Positions 48,801-60,909 of a stretch of 64,000 nt of DNA are shown here, one piece after another. The DNA is from Marisa cornuarietis (taxonomy: Eukaryota > Mollusca > Gastropoda > Architaenioglossa > Ampullariidae). The notes beneath the pieces were generated by a model. That model made no database searches, was not told the DNA's origin, and was given only the letters and a program-made list of their open reading frames with translations. A program made the position numbers and the translations under genes. The stretch spans positions 806,001 to 870,000 of the forward strand of contig SMMW01000047.1 in NCBI GenBank assembly GCA_004794655.1, in the 5' to 3' direction. Positions within the stretch are counted from its first letter, which is position 1. Each line of letters opens with the position of its first letter.

Positions 48801-50073
48801 AAATTATGGATTTCTTAAAAGGAGACTAAAGCAGACTGGGCTTCGACTGTAGCCTGGAAAAAGATATCAAGCTGTCAGTAAGGCTCTGTAGATTTCCCAT
48901 CCCTGTACCAGCAGATGAATCATTCTGTGGAGCCAGCTTATCAAGTTAGCTGCTCTGCACACTGCCGGGTTCACTTATCATCTTAAAGCCAGCTTCAACT
49001 CACACGCCAGATCCAATCTGATTCATATCCACGACTTGTCTTATCTTATGTGAACAAAACTGTATCTGGGACATGCATCTTTACAAGCACTAGTATTATC
49101 TAACTTGCGTTCTTTATTTCGTTTTCTATCTCCAATTAAAACTAATTTGAGATCAATCGTCTGTGCATGATCACTGAGTATTATGACTGATAATGGAAAT
49201 CATATAACAACTAAATAATAACAACAGTTATTAAAACTTTCTGGTTGCCTAGCTGCTTTGGTGGGGTCTAAACAGGCTAAATTTATCAATTAGCTCCGGT
49301 TTTCAACTCTCCTTAATTGAGAGTGATGGGATAGAAAAACAGAAACATCAAATGATACCACTACCTATTTGCAAAGCAGTAAACTGAATGCTCTCTATAT
49401 GCAAGGCCACATAAAATCTTACTTTCTAGAATAATATACTCCACCTGTGTCAGAACTTTGGTCACAGCACCCAAAGGAATCTCTAATATGAAAGCATATC
49501 TGAGTGAGGTAAAATACAAGTTAACCCTCAAAGTCAAACCATCTACCCACCTACTTAATGTGCTTTAAATTTCTGTTTTTGCACACTTAACCTTCATTAC
49601 TTCTTTGCCTTCATGCAAAATATAAACATTGAGTTTCCTTTTTTGGTCGACACTACTGCACAAACAATTTTTTAATTCAGAACGATTCACTGGCTAAAAT
49701 TTAGAGCGGTCATGTCAAGTTTAAATAGGTAAGCACAGATCAGAAAATGAGCAGGTCGTTTTCAATAATTCTTGGTTCAGCATAATGACAGATGAAGAAA
49801 GTACATGTAAGGCACAGTGAATTAGTACAGATGAGATATCATAGAAAGGGGAACAAGGCAATGCCAGATCTCATTCTTTGGCACTGCCACTAGCATCACT
49901 GTGCTGACCTCCATGAAAATGAGAAAAAGAAAGGGAAGGAAAGATCATTACTAGGGTATAAAAACTGGCATGTCCATGATAATAACACTGACAGTACTAA
50001 CACATCATGCATTTCTGAACAGAACTTGTGTGCTAAGAAAACATAAAACCAGACACAGCTGTTTGAGAGAGAG

Positions 50074-50090
50074 AGAGAGAGAGAGACACT
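50074..50090. repeat. (GA)n microsatellite
   Basis: A run of about nine GA units about 30 bases before the 24-base tandem duplication. Confidence 0.85.
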
Positions 50091-50116
50091 CCTAAAATAC
50101 ACTCTTTTTAGTGATT

Positions 50117-50165
50117 GTGCTCCACCACAAAAACCCTCTAGTGCTCCACCACAAAAACCCTCTAC
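50117..50165. repeat. 24-base perfect tandem duplication
   Basis: The stretch gtgctccaccacaaaaaccc followed by tcta is present twice in a row without mismatch. Confidence 0.9.
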
Positions 50166-52289
50166 CTGTGATACTACCACTCACTAGCCTCTAGTCTATA
50201 CCCATACCGGGACAGCAGTACAGTAATTATTTTTCATGTCTTGTCAGCCTTTGACAATAAAAACGGTGCATATAACTGAAAATGCTATGCTTGAGACACA
50301 CTGATGATGTTAGTTACTACCAAGTAGTACTTTTAATGAGAACACTTTAATATCTGATGGAGTTTTAAGTGGACTACTTCTGCAATCACAATGCAATATA
50401 CCTATAAATCACACCTCAATAACATAAAAGATATTCCACTCTTGGATATTCTGCCAAATAAAATATTGTCATCATAGTTTCTTGTGCAGTAAAACATGAG
50501 CAAGTGCATGGCATAGGAACAGTCACACAACAGCTAGCACAGACATAGCTAACAAATGAACAAAATGATCCCACTATGACTACATCAGGGAAGTTTATAA
50601 TCATATATTAGTATCTGTGAAATTTAGTAACAATGAATTGAAAGAATTAGTGGGCAAAGGGAGGAGGTGGTATATAGAAATTTAAAGTTTTTTTTAAAAA
50701 GAAATTGACAGTATAAATATAAAAAGAATTATCCTTTCTAAAACTGTAAAATATACAACTACCTCATCTTGAAATGGTAGTGCAGAAATGGGAAGTCATT
50801 CAAGAGATAATTTTATTATACAATAGACTGACACTTTAAAGATGATGAAAAATTCAAGTAGTTCCTCTATAGCAAAGGTGAAAAATTCAAGAGATGAAAT
50901 GTGTCACTGCATAAACCGAAAGATCAGGTTGATCAATAATGATAACTTCTGCCAGAGAAAAATATTTAAAAAGCATTTGAAGAAACATCTATTTCCTAAA
51001 ACTGTAAAAGTAATACAATATTACAGATAAAGGTACTAAAAAGATATTTACTTTTACATTTTACGAGCTGAGTTTTGTAACAGCAGCTAATGATAAGACT
51101 TTTCAAAGGGTTATTCACACCTTTCCAACCATCATTTTACTTTATGCACAAGACATTCTAGTTAGAAAGGAATTATTATAATCAAACTACCTTTATGCTC
51201 ATTAAAGCAGTGTAGCAAACTGTGTTGTATAAAGACACCACTTTTGCATAAGACAATTGTAGGTGTATATATATGTACATTTTTACATCTGTTCTCACCT
51301 TTTTATATACTGATATTATCAAAGTTCACCGGCACAGCTATATAACACCCAGCACAGGCAGATTTAACAAATGAATGAAATGGTACCATGCACTATGTAA
51401 ATTTAGACAAAATTAGGCAAAGGGGAAGTTACCATTTACATCCTAGTACAATCATGAGGTATTGCAAAATATGAAGGAAGATAAGTATTTCAAAATGAAA
51501 GAAACTGATAGTTAATACATATACTAACAGTATTTCAAAATGTAAAAACAGTATTATGATCATTTAACTAAGCCAGCTCCAAGTTGTACTGCTGTAAATA
51601 GGCCCTAATCCTAAGCAAACTCTGGCTTTTCTTTTCTTTTGCATGGACAACCACACAAATGCATAAGATCAAATGAAAATGAAAGTCGTCAGCCTTTATA
51701 CTAACCATTAATAATATTATCATCAAACTATGATTCAAATAATATATTAAAATAATTTGAAATAAAGTTTGATGATAAAATTATCACTTCCACACAATGC
51801 GTCCATTTATTTGACAACATTAATGGCAAATTTCAAACACTTTCACACTCTTATACAAGCACGTCCACATATCATAAGCACACAACGCCCGCATGCTTAA
51901 GTGCTCTACACACCTAAATTAGCTGCTGCTAGAAAAGCGAAAGGAAAGGATAGATTTCTATGCGGAAGTAGCTAAGTACTCCGCTGGCTGTGATGTGTTG
52001 ATTTCTCGCTGAAGCCAGCGAAGGCTCGTCGACCCTTGCCTTAGTTACACTGTTCATGACATTAGCGCAACATTACTAGCATTTAACAGGAAAGTCCCTG
52101 CCACACACTCCTTCTGCTGCTACATGCCTTTACATTATGATCGGGTGTCTCCTTTCAAGCGTAACCATGTCACGATGCGAACACAGATTTTCCCATTCAT
52201 TAGAAAAAGTGCATGCCCAGTCTCCGCTGGGCTCATTTTTCATGAGAAGCAAGTGGTTGCAAACCTTAACACCTTCACTTCAGGCTTAC

Positions 52290-52450
52290 CTCGTTTAGCT
52301 GTATATATCCACACCTGCAAAACGATATCCATGTTTGAGTTCAGTCACAAAACGTTTGATCAAATAAACTTCTCATTGTGGGTGCCTGAGACGCAGTGAT
52401 GTTGGTCACAGTGCCAGTACTACACAGAAGGAAGTAGGCACTCTCCGGTG
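52290..52450 (-). promoter_or_regulatory. Myo9: Candidate non-coding first exon of Myo9 and its donor
   Basis: On the minus strand the sequence reads CTAAACGAG|GTAAGC, a near-perfect splice donor ending an exon at 52290. It sits just beyond the CpG-poor to CpG-rich switch near 51.9 kb, where a transcription start is expected. Joining it to 44871 would leave ATG 44847 as the first good start of the main frame. The 5' limit is unknown; transcript data are absent. Confidence 0.4.
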
Positions 52451-52512
52451 TCTGCGAGCACCGATTAGTCACACAGCCATTATTATTCAGCACACGCGAA
52501 CAAGCTCCTTTT

Positions 52513-52519
52513 TGATTGG
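52513..52519 (-). promoter_or_regulatory. CCAAT box, candidate Myo9 promoter element
   Basis: The plus strand reads gattggt, that is ACCAATC on the minus strand, about 60-220 bases upstream of the candidate first exon. No TATA box is evident. Support is positional only. Confidence 0.3.
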
Positions 52520-52599
52520 TTGAAAACCGCCTTCGCCCTGAGACGACGAAACTAAAATAAGCCGCGCGGACATCGCACATCACGCAGGGTTATTGATAA

Positions 52600-55180
52600 T
52601 ATGTATGCAGTTGACTGCTATCATGATAATGCCGGTTCAGCAATTTACAAAAATCTTTTCATTGAAAAAGAAAAAGGTAAAGAACTCTATCAGCTGCGCA
52701 TGAATGATTTGCAAAATAATAAATTTCAACTTGTCTGTAGTACACTGTACACAAGTATATGTGTGTAATGCAATGATGATATACATCCTATATTTATGAT
52801 GCACAAATTCATTCGCAATTAATAATTTATTATGGAGTTGCCACTGTAGTTAAACATTCAATTTGTATTTCGTAGACGATATGAAGTCGAAGGTTAGAGA
52901 GGTTAAATAATTTTTAAAATCTTATTTTAAAATTACGTTATTTTTAATTGCTTCTGGTGAAACGGTTTTTGTTCATTTAATAAGAATTTGTAAAGAAATA
53001 TACCGGTTTAAAAAATTCAGATTATTCGAGGGATACCAAAAGACTGCGCCGTTATACAGGAGAACACACACACACACACACTATAAGGTACACAGCGAGG
53101 CGATTAGATAACTGCATGTTCTGCTCTTGCAATTCAAGAAATGCAACTTCGTTCTGCTTTCCCACTACATTTTGCCAGTTGTGTCCCTTGTACTTTTTTT
53201 TTTCTTTCACTCACTCCGACCCCTATTTGGTGGTACGGTGGCGTGTGGGGGATATGAAAAAGATTCATAGTGCGTATTTGAAAATACGGTATTTTGATAT
53301 AATATTACTACGGTATTTTTGTGACATTTTCACGTTAGACATACTTTTTATTAGTTTTAGCATAGTTTTCCCTTTGTTTGTGAATAGTATCGCGATCCTG
53401 GTGTCCTTCAACTAGGTTACAAACTTAGCAACGGCACCTCTGGCATTTTATATGTACAAACACTTTCTTTTTTAAATTTTCTTCTGAAAAAGGACATGCT
53501 ACAGCCGAACTGAAATATGTTTAGATCAGTACCTAGCTGCAAAGCAAAGTTGAATCCGCGTCTTTATTTAGTCTTAGCTTTCTTACGTACGGAAGAAGAC
53601 TTTACACATATCCTTAACAAGACGAATGCAAGAAAAGTATGCTTAATAATGTAAAAAGAGGTAACAGATATAGAAGATCGAAGAAAAAACGGCGATTGTT
53701 ATGAGAGTAAAACAAAGACAACAAGGAAACAGCCGAACTTAAAAAAAAATAAATAAAAGACAATACTTATCACCACGAAGGCCATGATTCCGCATATTAC
53801 GCCTAGGTGGTCAAATGCATGCGCTTTCCGCACACATTCATATTCATTATTTTTAGGGTACGCATAGCTAAGTCATTCCTCCTTGTAGAACGCTCCACGT
53901 TACGTTTGCATCCAGCCGGATAAGAACCTCAGTAAATCATGCTGCTAGTAATTAACCTTCAGCAGGACTCGTTCTGTGGACGCCATAATTAGCGTGTCCC
54001 TTCTAGACGAGACGCTGAGCCTTATTATCGCCAGATTACTGACCATGAAACCTGCCTTGTCCTAATGACAACCCAAAAATGTCGACAAGGATAAGTTTAA
54101 ATCAGCTTATATCAAGGGTATTTATTCCTAAGGATTTTGACAACAGGTCAAAACTATGCATGCTGTATATGTGACTATATTTTATAAAATCTGTATTTAT
54201 GACCGTCATGTCGACAGTTCCCAAGGGTAGTCATAGTTTTGATATTTTTTTTTAAGACTTGGAACGATTTTTATAGGTATAGAAGTTGAATCGGAGCACG
54301 CACACAAACGCGCTCGCGCTCATGCATGCGTGAGGACTTTAGTACATACAAACATGGATACACACATAATGTCGTGAATTATGAACACCTCAAGAAATAA
54401 CCCACCCTCTCACTTTCATCAGTACATGTGACAAACGTGTCTTCGCTAGAACACTCGATCCATACCACCACCCAGCCCCTACACTTGCGTGCGTGCACAC
54501 ACACACACACACACAAAGGTTTATGATAAATGTAAACCGCTCACTGTTTGCAACGTTAGTCTGAAAACCACAGCCCGGTACACGTGACCTGATACAATCA
54601 TAAATACTCATTGGCTTGCTTGTTTCCATACATTTACTTATAGCCCTGAATACCTTTGACCTCCTTACTTGACTTTCTGAGGCCTTTCCGTAATCTACCA
54701 CAGGGAAGCTATGCAGTTCTTCGCATCTTTTTCCCAAACATAAAAAACACGCCTCCGCTTCCGTAGAACTTAATGACACTTTTATGTATGGTGTGGAAAT
54801 ATAAATTATGCAGCCTGGCCCTGGATTTAAAAAAAATAACTACATAGTTGAACGCGTATTATGTTTATCATAACAGGGTGGTACTTTATTGGTATGTAAT
54901 TAAATAAGCTGCGTACTGAAGCTTCCTCTCATGCTTACTTTTATTTGATGAGCAGTGATTATATATCCGTTTAGTTTTAGGTATATATAAAAATACTTTA
55001 GATTCTGCTGACCTAGGTGAATTAATTGGCGTTATATACCCCGCTAATAGATTTCCAGGGGCTTGCATGTTTGAGCGCGCAAGAGGACAGAAAACTCACA
55101 ATTAATACTTATAATTTACTTAGATATGTAACTAACTATGCTCACCTTTACTTAGTACGACGTATTATGCTTTGTACCTC
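52600..55180. other. Intergenic, CpG-rich, nothing recognised
   Basis: Only short open frames without recognisable domains. It contains (CA)n runs at about 53066-53082 and 54498-54517. I see no RNA gene or mobile element with defined ends. Confidence 0.6.
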
Positions 55181-55195
55181 TTGGTCCCTCTCCCG

Positions 55196-55363
55196 GAAAG
55201 CTACAGGGGCGGTCCGGCGGCGCAACGGTTGTCCTGGGTTCAGCTCTCGTCTCCGGCACGCTGTTCTTTCTCTGCACGTGGCATCTGTTTACTGGGCTGG
55301 CTGCCTTGCCGTGATATAGCTGTTGGCTCGGCATAAAACACCCCCTCCCCCGAAAGCTACAGG
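55196..55363 (+). mobile_element. tRNA-derived SINE with a perfect 12-base target duplication
   Basis: The SINE body is 55208-55351 (144 bases) and is the same family as 23235-23415: ggcggtccggcggcgcaacg, ctgggttcagctctcgtctc, ttctctgcacgtggcatctg, tgccgtgatatagc. About 28 bases between A and B boxes are missing. GAAAGCTACAGG flanks it at 55196-55207 and 55352-55363. The clean duplication means a fairly young insertion. Confidence 0.92.
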
Positions 55364-55379
55364 TTGTGGTCGATCTACG

Positions 55380-56470
55380 TGAATGTCGTAAAAAACCTGG
55401 TATTAGAAAAACACTGATCGAAGATGGTAAACGGCAAATGTGTTTCGGTCTCTTTCACCGCTGCTCTCAGGTTTGTAAAATTAGTTGCGACATAAATAGT
55501 GGGTGAACGCTTGCAATGTGGATGTAACTATGTAGGCGCCCCTTTTGAGTGTTTGGTATCTGTGTTGCCTGCACGTGTGAGTGGATAGCTGTAAAAGCAA
55601 GAACTCGAAAACGAAGGCATCACGTAAAAAGAATTCTGCCTCTTGGAACTTGGAAACACTCTGGGGCTTCTCACACATTTATATTTTAAGCTTTACGTAT
55701 TAAAGAAAATCCCGAGGCCTAAAGAAAAAATAGTTTACTCTTTAAAATTCTGTTTGATGTTTGTTTTCCAAAGTTACGACCTTCGTCTCCGGGTCGCTGG
55801 GCAGGACGGTGAGATCATCGCTGAGTCAGCAGTTACCTCACATTGGTCATGGGCTCATGGCTCTCCCCAGTGGGCACGAAACCGGAGGGTGTCTAGGGAT
55901 CGCGATGAGGGCTGGACGCAGCACTCAAACTGTCCCCAGACATTCCAAGCACCCAGCGGGATGTTCCCGCCAACAAACATTCAGCGGCTGCTGACTTGCC
56001 CTTGACGGAGGGTAGATGGCGCCACCGACCTGATTATCGGCCGGCTGAGCTGGATAATGTCGATAGGGGGTGGGTGTTGACTAAATGAGAGAGCAATTAA
56101 CTAGCAATTCCCACCGGCACAATAAATGATCTTCTCGATCAACGATCAGGAGTTTAGTTTCTCTGAAAATATCCGTCTGACGCACACAAACACACGCCCA
56201 CGCGCATGAGGGAGGAGGGATGTGGGCAGAGGCGGCCTTTTCGAGGTGGCAACTGGGGCGACCGCCCCAGACCCCGCGCCTGAAGGGGCCTCTCGAAAGG
56301 AGATGCTTACACCCACGGCTCTCTGCCCCTCATAGGCCGCTTCTGGATGTGGGAAGACAGGTGGAGGAGGTATACGCCTAGATACGCACGAAAACAAAAG
56401 AAAACAAAATGATTTGATATTTTCTACTAATCTAAGTCCGGTCACTAGAGGAAGTGTTCAAGCTATTACA
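55380..56470. other. Intergenic, nothing firmly recognised
   Basis: A stem-forming inverted pair occurs at about 56238-56300 (ccttttcgagg with cctctcgaaagg around a gggcgaccgcccc palindrome) and may be a small foldback repeat. The open frames here have no recognisable domain. Confidence 0.45.
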
Positions 56471-57030
56471 CTCTATAGCAGAGGTTTTCAAAGTTTTCCA
56501 GACGAGCACCACTTTCGAAAATTCGAATTGACCGAGTATACCACCTCCCTACCCTACCCCTTGCGAATACTAGTCTAGGACCTATTCTTAGGTTCGCCGA
56601 TATTTAGTATATGATTTAGTCAGTAGTTATAGTTAATTGTTAAAATATCATGATATAAATATCTTTCATTAAACATGTATATTGTCCATCCTGTTATGTG
56701 TATAAATATGTAGACTTGTCTCCGCGTCTGACAAACTTTGAACTATTGGTGACCCGGCGGTCATAACACCCACAGACCCCACGCACCTACCCGCGGATAA
56801 ACAGAGTAAATATGCAGAGTGGTGTCAATCAGGATTACAATTAGGGTCTGGTTCCCGCTTAATGGCTTATTATCCTGACGCCAAGACATTCCTGCCTTTG
56901 CTCCACCCGCAGCAATGACATCGAACAGACAACCCCCGTAAAATATACATACGCGTTCTTTTATATTGGCGCATGGTGCTCACGTACCACCCGTACCACG
57001 TACCACAGTTTGAAAACCTCTGCTCTAAAG
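56471..57030. mobile_element. hAT-type MITE with 14-base inverted termini and 8-base target duplication
   Basis: The element is 56479-57022 (544 bases). It begins CAGAGGTTTTCAAA and ends with the exact reverse complement TTTGAAAACCTCTG. The flanks are CTCTATAG (56471-56478) and CTCTAAAG (57023-57030), 7 of 8 identical. The CAG.GGTT.TCAA terminus and 8-base duplication are diagnostic of the hAT superfamily. No transposase remains. Confidence 0.9.
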
Positions 57031-57039
57031 AAAAAAGTT

Positions 57040-59100
57040 GAAATCCTTAATTCCATTGCAAAGTATTTCAGGAAACGGTGATCACAATTTGCGATAGAGC
57101 AAAAATGTTGAATACAATTAACGTACTAAAATGTCTGCAGTAAAAAAAAAAAGTTGAAATTTTTGTTACATACAATGGATCTGTTGGAAGTAAGTCTTGT
57201 TCGTACTGAGCACAAATTACCAACGACATTGAGAAGCTCAAGCTAGTCTCGTAATTTTTGTAGACAGAGATAGCAGACATCGCACTTATCTTGGCGTCAG
57301 CTTTTTGTGAGATGCCCATCGTTACCCCCTGTGCGCCTTCCCTTCATTCCTCCGTCTACGAGATCAGGTAACCATTCAGTAGCTATGTGGGAGAGGGGGG
57401 ATAAACCGCGCCATTCGGGTATCGAACCACCTAGTGCGAGTTCCTTTGGACCATTGATATTAATGATTATCTTCTGGAAGCTATCAAATCATTTTTGAGA
57501 AAGCTAAAGGCGTGGTGACTAAATACGATGAGGTTGATACTTTTGCTCCATATGCTTGTTTTGTGCCTTCATAGCTTCAGTCTCTCTCTCCCCAAGTCGA
57601 AGTAGCTGACATATATTTACTTCAGTCTTTTCTTCAAGATATGCAGATATTGTTTGTCAGATGAATTAATGGTTTACCTTATGCACGACTATAGTCTGCG
57701 TCCTTGCTTGTGAAGTTTAAAGGGAAGGTACTACAGCATCTTGTAATGTTCAGCTAATGGGTTACTTCCCTTACATCTCAGACTCCTGTAGGGTGCTCAA
57801 GGGCTTTCCACCTACACTAAGAAACCATAAAATTAAAACTTGATGAGCTTTCTTCACACACACACAAAAGGTTTGTGCGTGTGTGAAAAAAAACTCAAGT
57901 TCACTGTGTGTGTGTGTGTGTGTGTGTGGTGTACGTGCGTGCGTGCGTGCGTGTGTGTTAAAAGAGAAAAAAAGAGAGGAAGAGTGTACGTCGACAGGAA
58001 GGCTTGAAACCTCGGAGGAACTGCTTACACTTTTTTTTAAAGCTTACGCGCCACTTCTTATTCACTCGCGAGCATGCACATTCCCGCAAATATTGCAAAT
58101 CGAGGCAAAGGAGCCATTTGTGGAGTCAAAACACACTACAGCCCTTGGCGCCACCTAGCGCAAACAAGCCTACAAGTCACACTTTGAAAGTGAGGGGGAA
58201 GTATGGCCTGCCATGTGGTTTGGTTAGTCACAGATCCTATAATTATTGTTTGGCATGACCAAATCTTCAGATGTAGACCCAACGAGCTCAAAACACGAGG
58301 CTAACTAAACACTTTCCTTTAGATTTTCTTCATTCATCTTTTGCCACACGACAATCTTTCAAAATGATATGGTAGAATAACAACGATCGTTGTGTAAAAC
58401 ACGCTTTATTTTGTTAATATGGAAGTTGGCATGATGAATATATCAGAGTGGGTGATATTTTTTTCTAATTAACAATGAATGCCCTTCTTTTTAGTAAGCC
58501 GTGGAAAAAGTCGATTACGGATGGCAGGTAAAAGAAACAATAAGTGGGATAAACCTCTAAATGTAAATAAAAGGACCCACCAATGTTTGGATTTTAAAAA
58601 ACTGGAAAGAAAAGAATTATAAAAGTCAAAATAAAGATTTCAACATATTCCAGAAAAGAACCCCCCCCCCCAAAAAAAAAAAAATAGCTACAAAATTCCT
58701 ACATGAAATATGTCGCATGTAGAACATGCGAAACACAAGCCTGATGTTTCTTTATCCAAAGTGTAGCAGAGCCATCGGAATCAAACACTTGAGAACCCGT
58801 TGCAGAAAAACAACACGTAGATAAATGTGTTCATTATTCTTAAAACGCATGTCAGCAGATTCTTGCGTGAAACACAACCTAGACGAGTTTGCTGCCATGA
58901 CTGGTGTCTACTTTCGCCTTGATCAATTCCTCAAATCAAACCCCTGGCTGAATGCGTTGAAAGCAGCAAATTTTCGGGACAATAAATGCTGAGAGCATCG
59001 TCCAAGAAACATTACAGTCTGGGTACACTGTCTGAGCAGACTAGCCACACACAGTCGTAATCGAGACAAGTATCAACAGCAAGTCTCGTAAAGAGTCAAT
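57040..59100. other. Intergenic, nothing recognised
   Basis: It contains a compound (TG)n/(CGTG)n microsatellite at about 57904-57958 and homopolymer runs near 58660-58684. No supported gene or element. Confidence 0.6.
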
Positions 59101-59121
59101 GGCTGCCACATCGTGTTATCC

Positions 59122-59125
<4 letters not shown>

Positions 59126-59170
<45 letters not shown>
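59126..59170. repeat. (AAT)n microsatellite
   Basis: A run of about 14 AAT units. It is probably the tail of a retroposon whose body cannot be defined, by comparison with the other tailed ends in this window. Confidence 0.85.
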
Positions 59171-59340
59171 CGTTATGTAACTGGTCCTGCTTGATGACCG
59201 TTACTAGCTCGTTTCGGGTCCAGAAAATCTGGCGGTGTCAACTTCTCAAGAAACACGGGACAGCGGCAGTCCAAACGATAAACAACTTTATGCAAGTCAA
59301 AACACAACACACTCCTGCACTAATTTCTAACCCTACTAGC

Positions 59341-59466
59341 GGCGACACACGCCCGCTTCAACTTTAAAAACTTTACGGCGACACACGCCTACAATTAAGA
59401 CTCTAAACTACTATAATGGCGACACACGCCCGTCCTAAGCCGTGACACTCAACTGCGACACACGCC
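59341..59466. repeat. Four copies of a 13-base motif ggcgacacacgcc
   Basis: The copies are at 59341-59353, 59377-59389, 59418-59430 and 59454-59466 (the last with t for the first g). Spacings are 36, 41 and 36 bases and the sequence between them differs. The motif has self-complementary ends (ggcg...cgcc). Function unknown. Confidence 0.8.
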
Positions 59467-59663
59467 TACAATACTCTAACCTACTCGCTTCTTCTTTCTC
59501 AACGCTTACTCAAACGTTACGCATGCGCTCTCTTGCTCGAACATTTTTGACATCACAGCTTGCGTCATTTATCCAGACTTGCGTCATTCACCGAGGCTCA
59601 CGTCATTCACACTTGCTCACGCGCTCGCTGGGATTGACCTAGACCCACTAAAACATTTCATTC

Positions 59664-59666
<3 letters not shown>

Positions 59667-59700
<34 letters not shown>

Positions 59701-59760
59701 GCACTTTGTATAGCGCCTTTTTCCAACATATGCCAGACTCAACGCTTTTAACTGTGAGAG
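59667..59760 (-). mobile_element. 3' end of a CR1/L2-like retroposon with a trinucleotide tail
   Basis: On the minus strand the sequence reads ggaaaaaggcgctatacaaa, then gtgc and (ttatta)n. The gcgctataca word plus tail is the typical end of this element class. Only the last 60 bases or so are recognisable. Confidence 0.6.
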
Positions 59761-60253
59761 TTTTTTTTTTTATTAAAGTAAACGGTTCATCCCAACTGAA
59801 CAGCTGTGCATTGTCTGAAGAAAAATGGGAATACTGATCCTTTCAGGGTAAAATAGGATGTCACGACCACATCTTCAGCAGTCTCGACTTTACACAGAAC
59901 GTCTGAAGAAATGTTGGCCTCGCATTGAAAAGAATGTCTATAGAAATTATTATCTCGCTTTAGACAAAGCTTCTAAAAATAACTACCCTGCTTTTGACAG
60001 AAAGTTTTAAGATTTCTTTTTTACTTCACTTACATAGAACATCTAGCTTTTTTTTTTCACCCAGCAAGATGTATAAAATCTGAAAATGTCGGCACTTGGC
60101 GGTACAAACGATTGAGCGACGAAAGGCAACACTTGGGTACAAACGAACTTGAATTCTTTATTGAAATCTGGCCTTTACTGCCAATATCACGAGGTGAATC
60201 TCGTTTCTTTGCATTCACACATACTTATACTCTCATTCACGTGCAGGCATAAA

Positions 60254-60274
60254 CATTCTTATATATATATATAT
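60254..60274. repeat. (AT)n microsatellite
   Basis: A short run of alternating AT at the downstream edge of the non-LTR element. Confidence 0.8.
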
Positions 60275-60909
60275 ATCTGTACACTTAAGAGAAAGCGTTA
60301 GGTTGGGGTTCTAAACGCATTACATAGGGTGACATTTGTTTCATATCTCATCGTCTTTTTAACACTTCTTAAACTGAAACAATTGAATAAGAACCAAGCT
60401 AATTGCTTGGTATTGTTTGCAATTTTACTTGTCAGAATTTCAATAAGCAGTTTGTTTTTGTTATATGGTGGAACGTTTTGAAGGAACCTAGGGCGGAGGT
60501 TATTATACTGTGGACAGTAAACCAAAAGGTGAGTTTCATTCTATGTGAATCCTACACAAAAAGGACAGTCATTTATATTCTGAGGGTTCTGGTTATAAAT
60601 AAAGCGGTTCTTGTGAATGCTGATATCACTGACTCCCAATCGAAACCGAACCAAAGCATCCCTAAAACATTTAACGTTTACATATTCAAAATATAATTCT
60701 GGTACGAGGACATTTTAAAAAACACTACACTACACTCTGCCTCATGCAAACAATCCATTCTTGCTGACCAACATCAGTTATTCTTTGTTTCATGGTTAAC
60801 AAAAACATTTTATGGTTACCCACACCCTGGTTTAACCATACATGATTGAAGCCCATCCATCCCAGCATTACTCGTACTTTTGTAGCCCAGTTCTGTTTAC
60901 CTTGAGCAT

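Larger units (their letters stand above)
44880..51900. other. CpG-poor region upstream of coding exon 1, probably the first intron
   Basis: No coding region is recognisable. It is AT-rich and CpG-poor like the Myo9 introns, which suggests it is transcribed as the intron between a non-coding first exon and exon 1. Repeats in it are listed separately. A consensus donor-like ACAA|GTGAGT on the minus strand at about 45566 is a second candidate for a 5' exon end. Confidence 0.55.

Noticed and set aside
52290..52345. In-frame N-terminal extension of Myo9 from an ATG in the candidate first exon
   Set aside because: Splicing to 44871 puts that ATG in another frame, so it would only be an upstream ORF.
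52124..52399. 91-residue plus-strand open frame
   Set aside because: No domain, and it overlaps the candidate promoter on the other strand.
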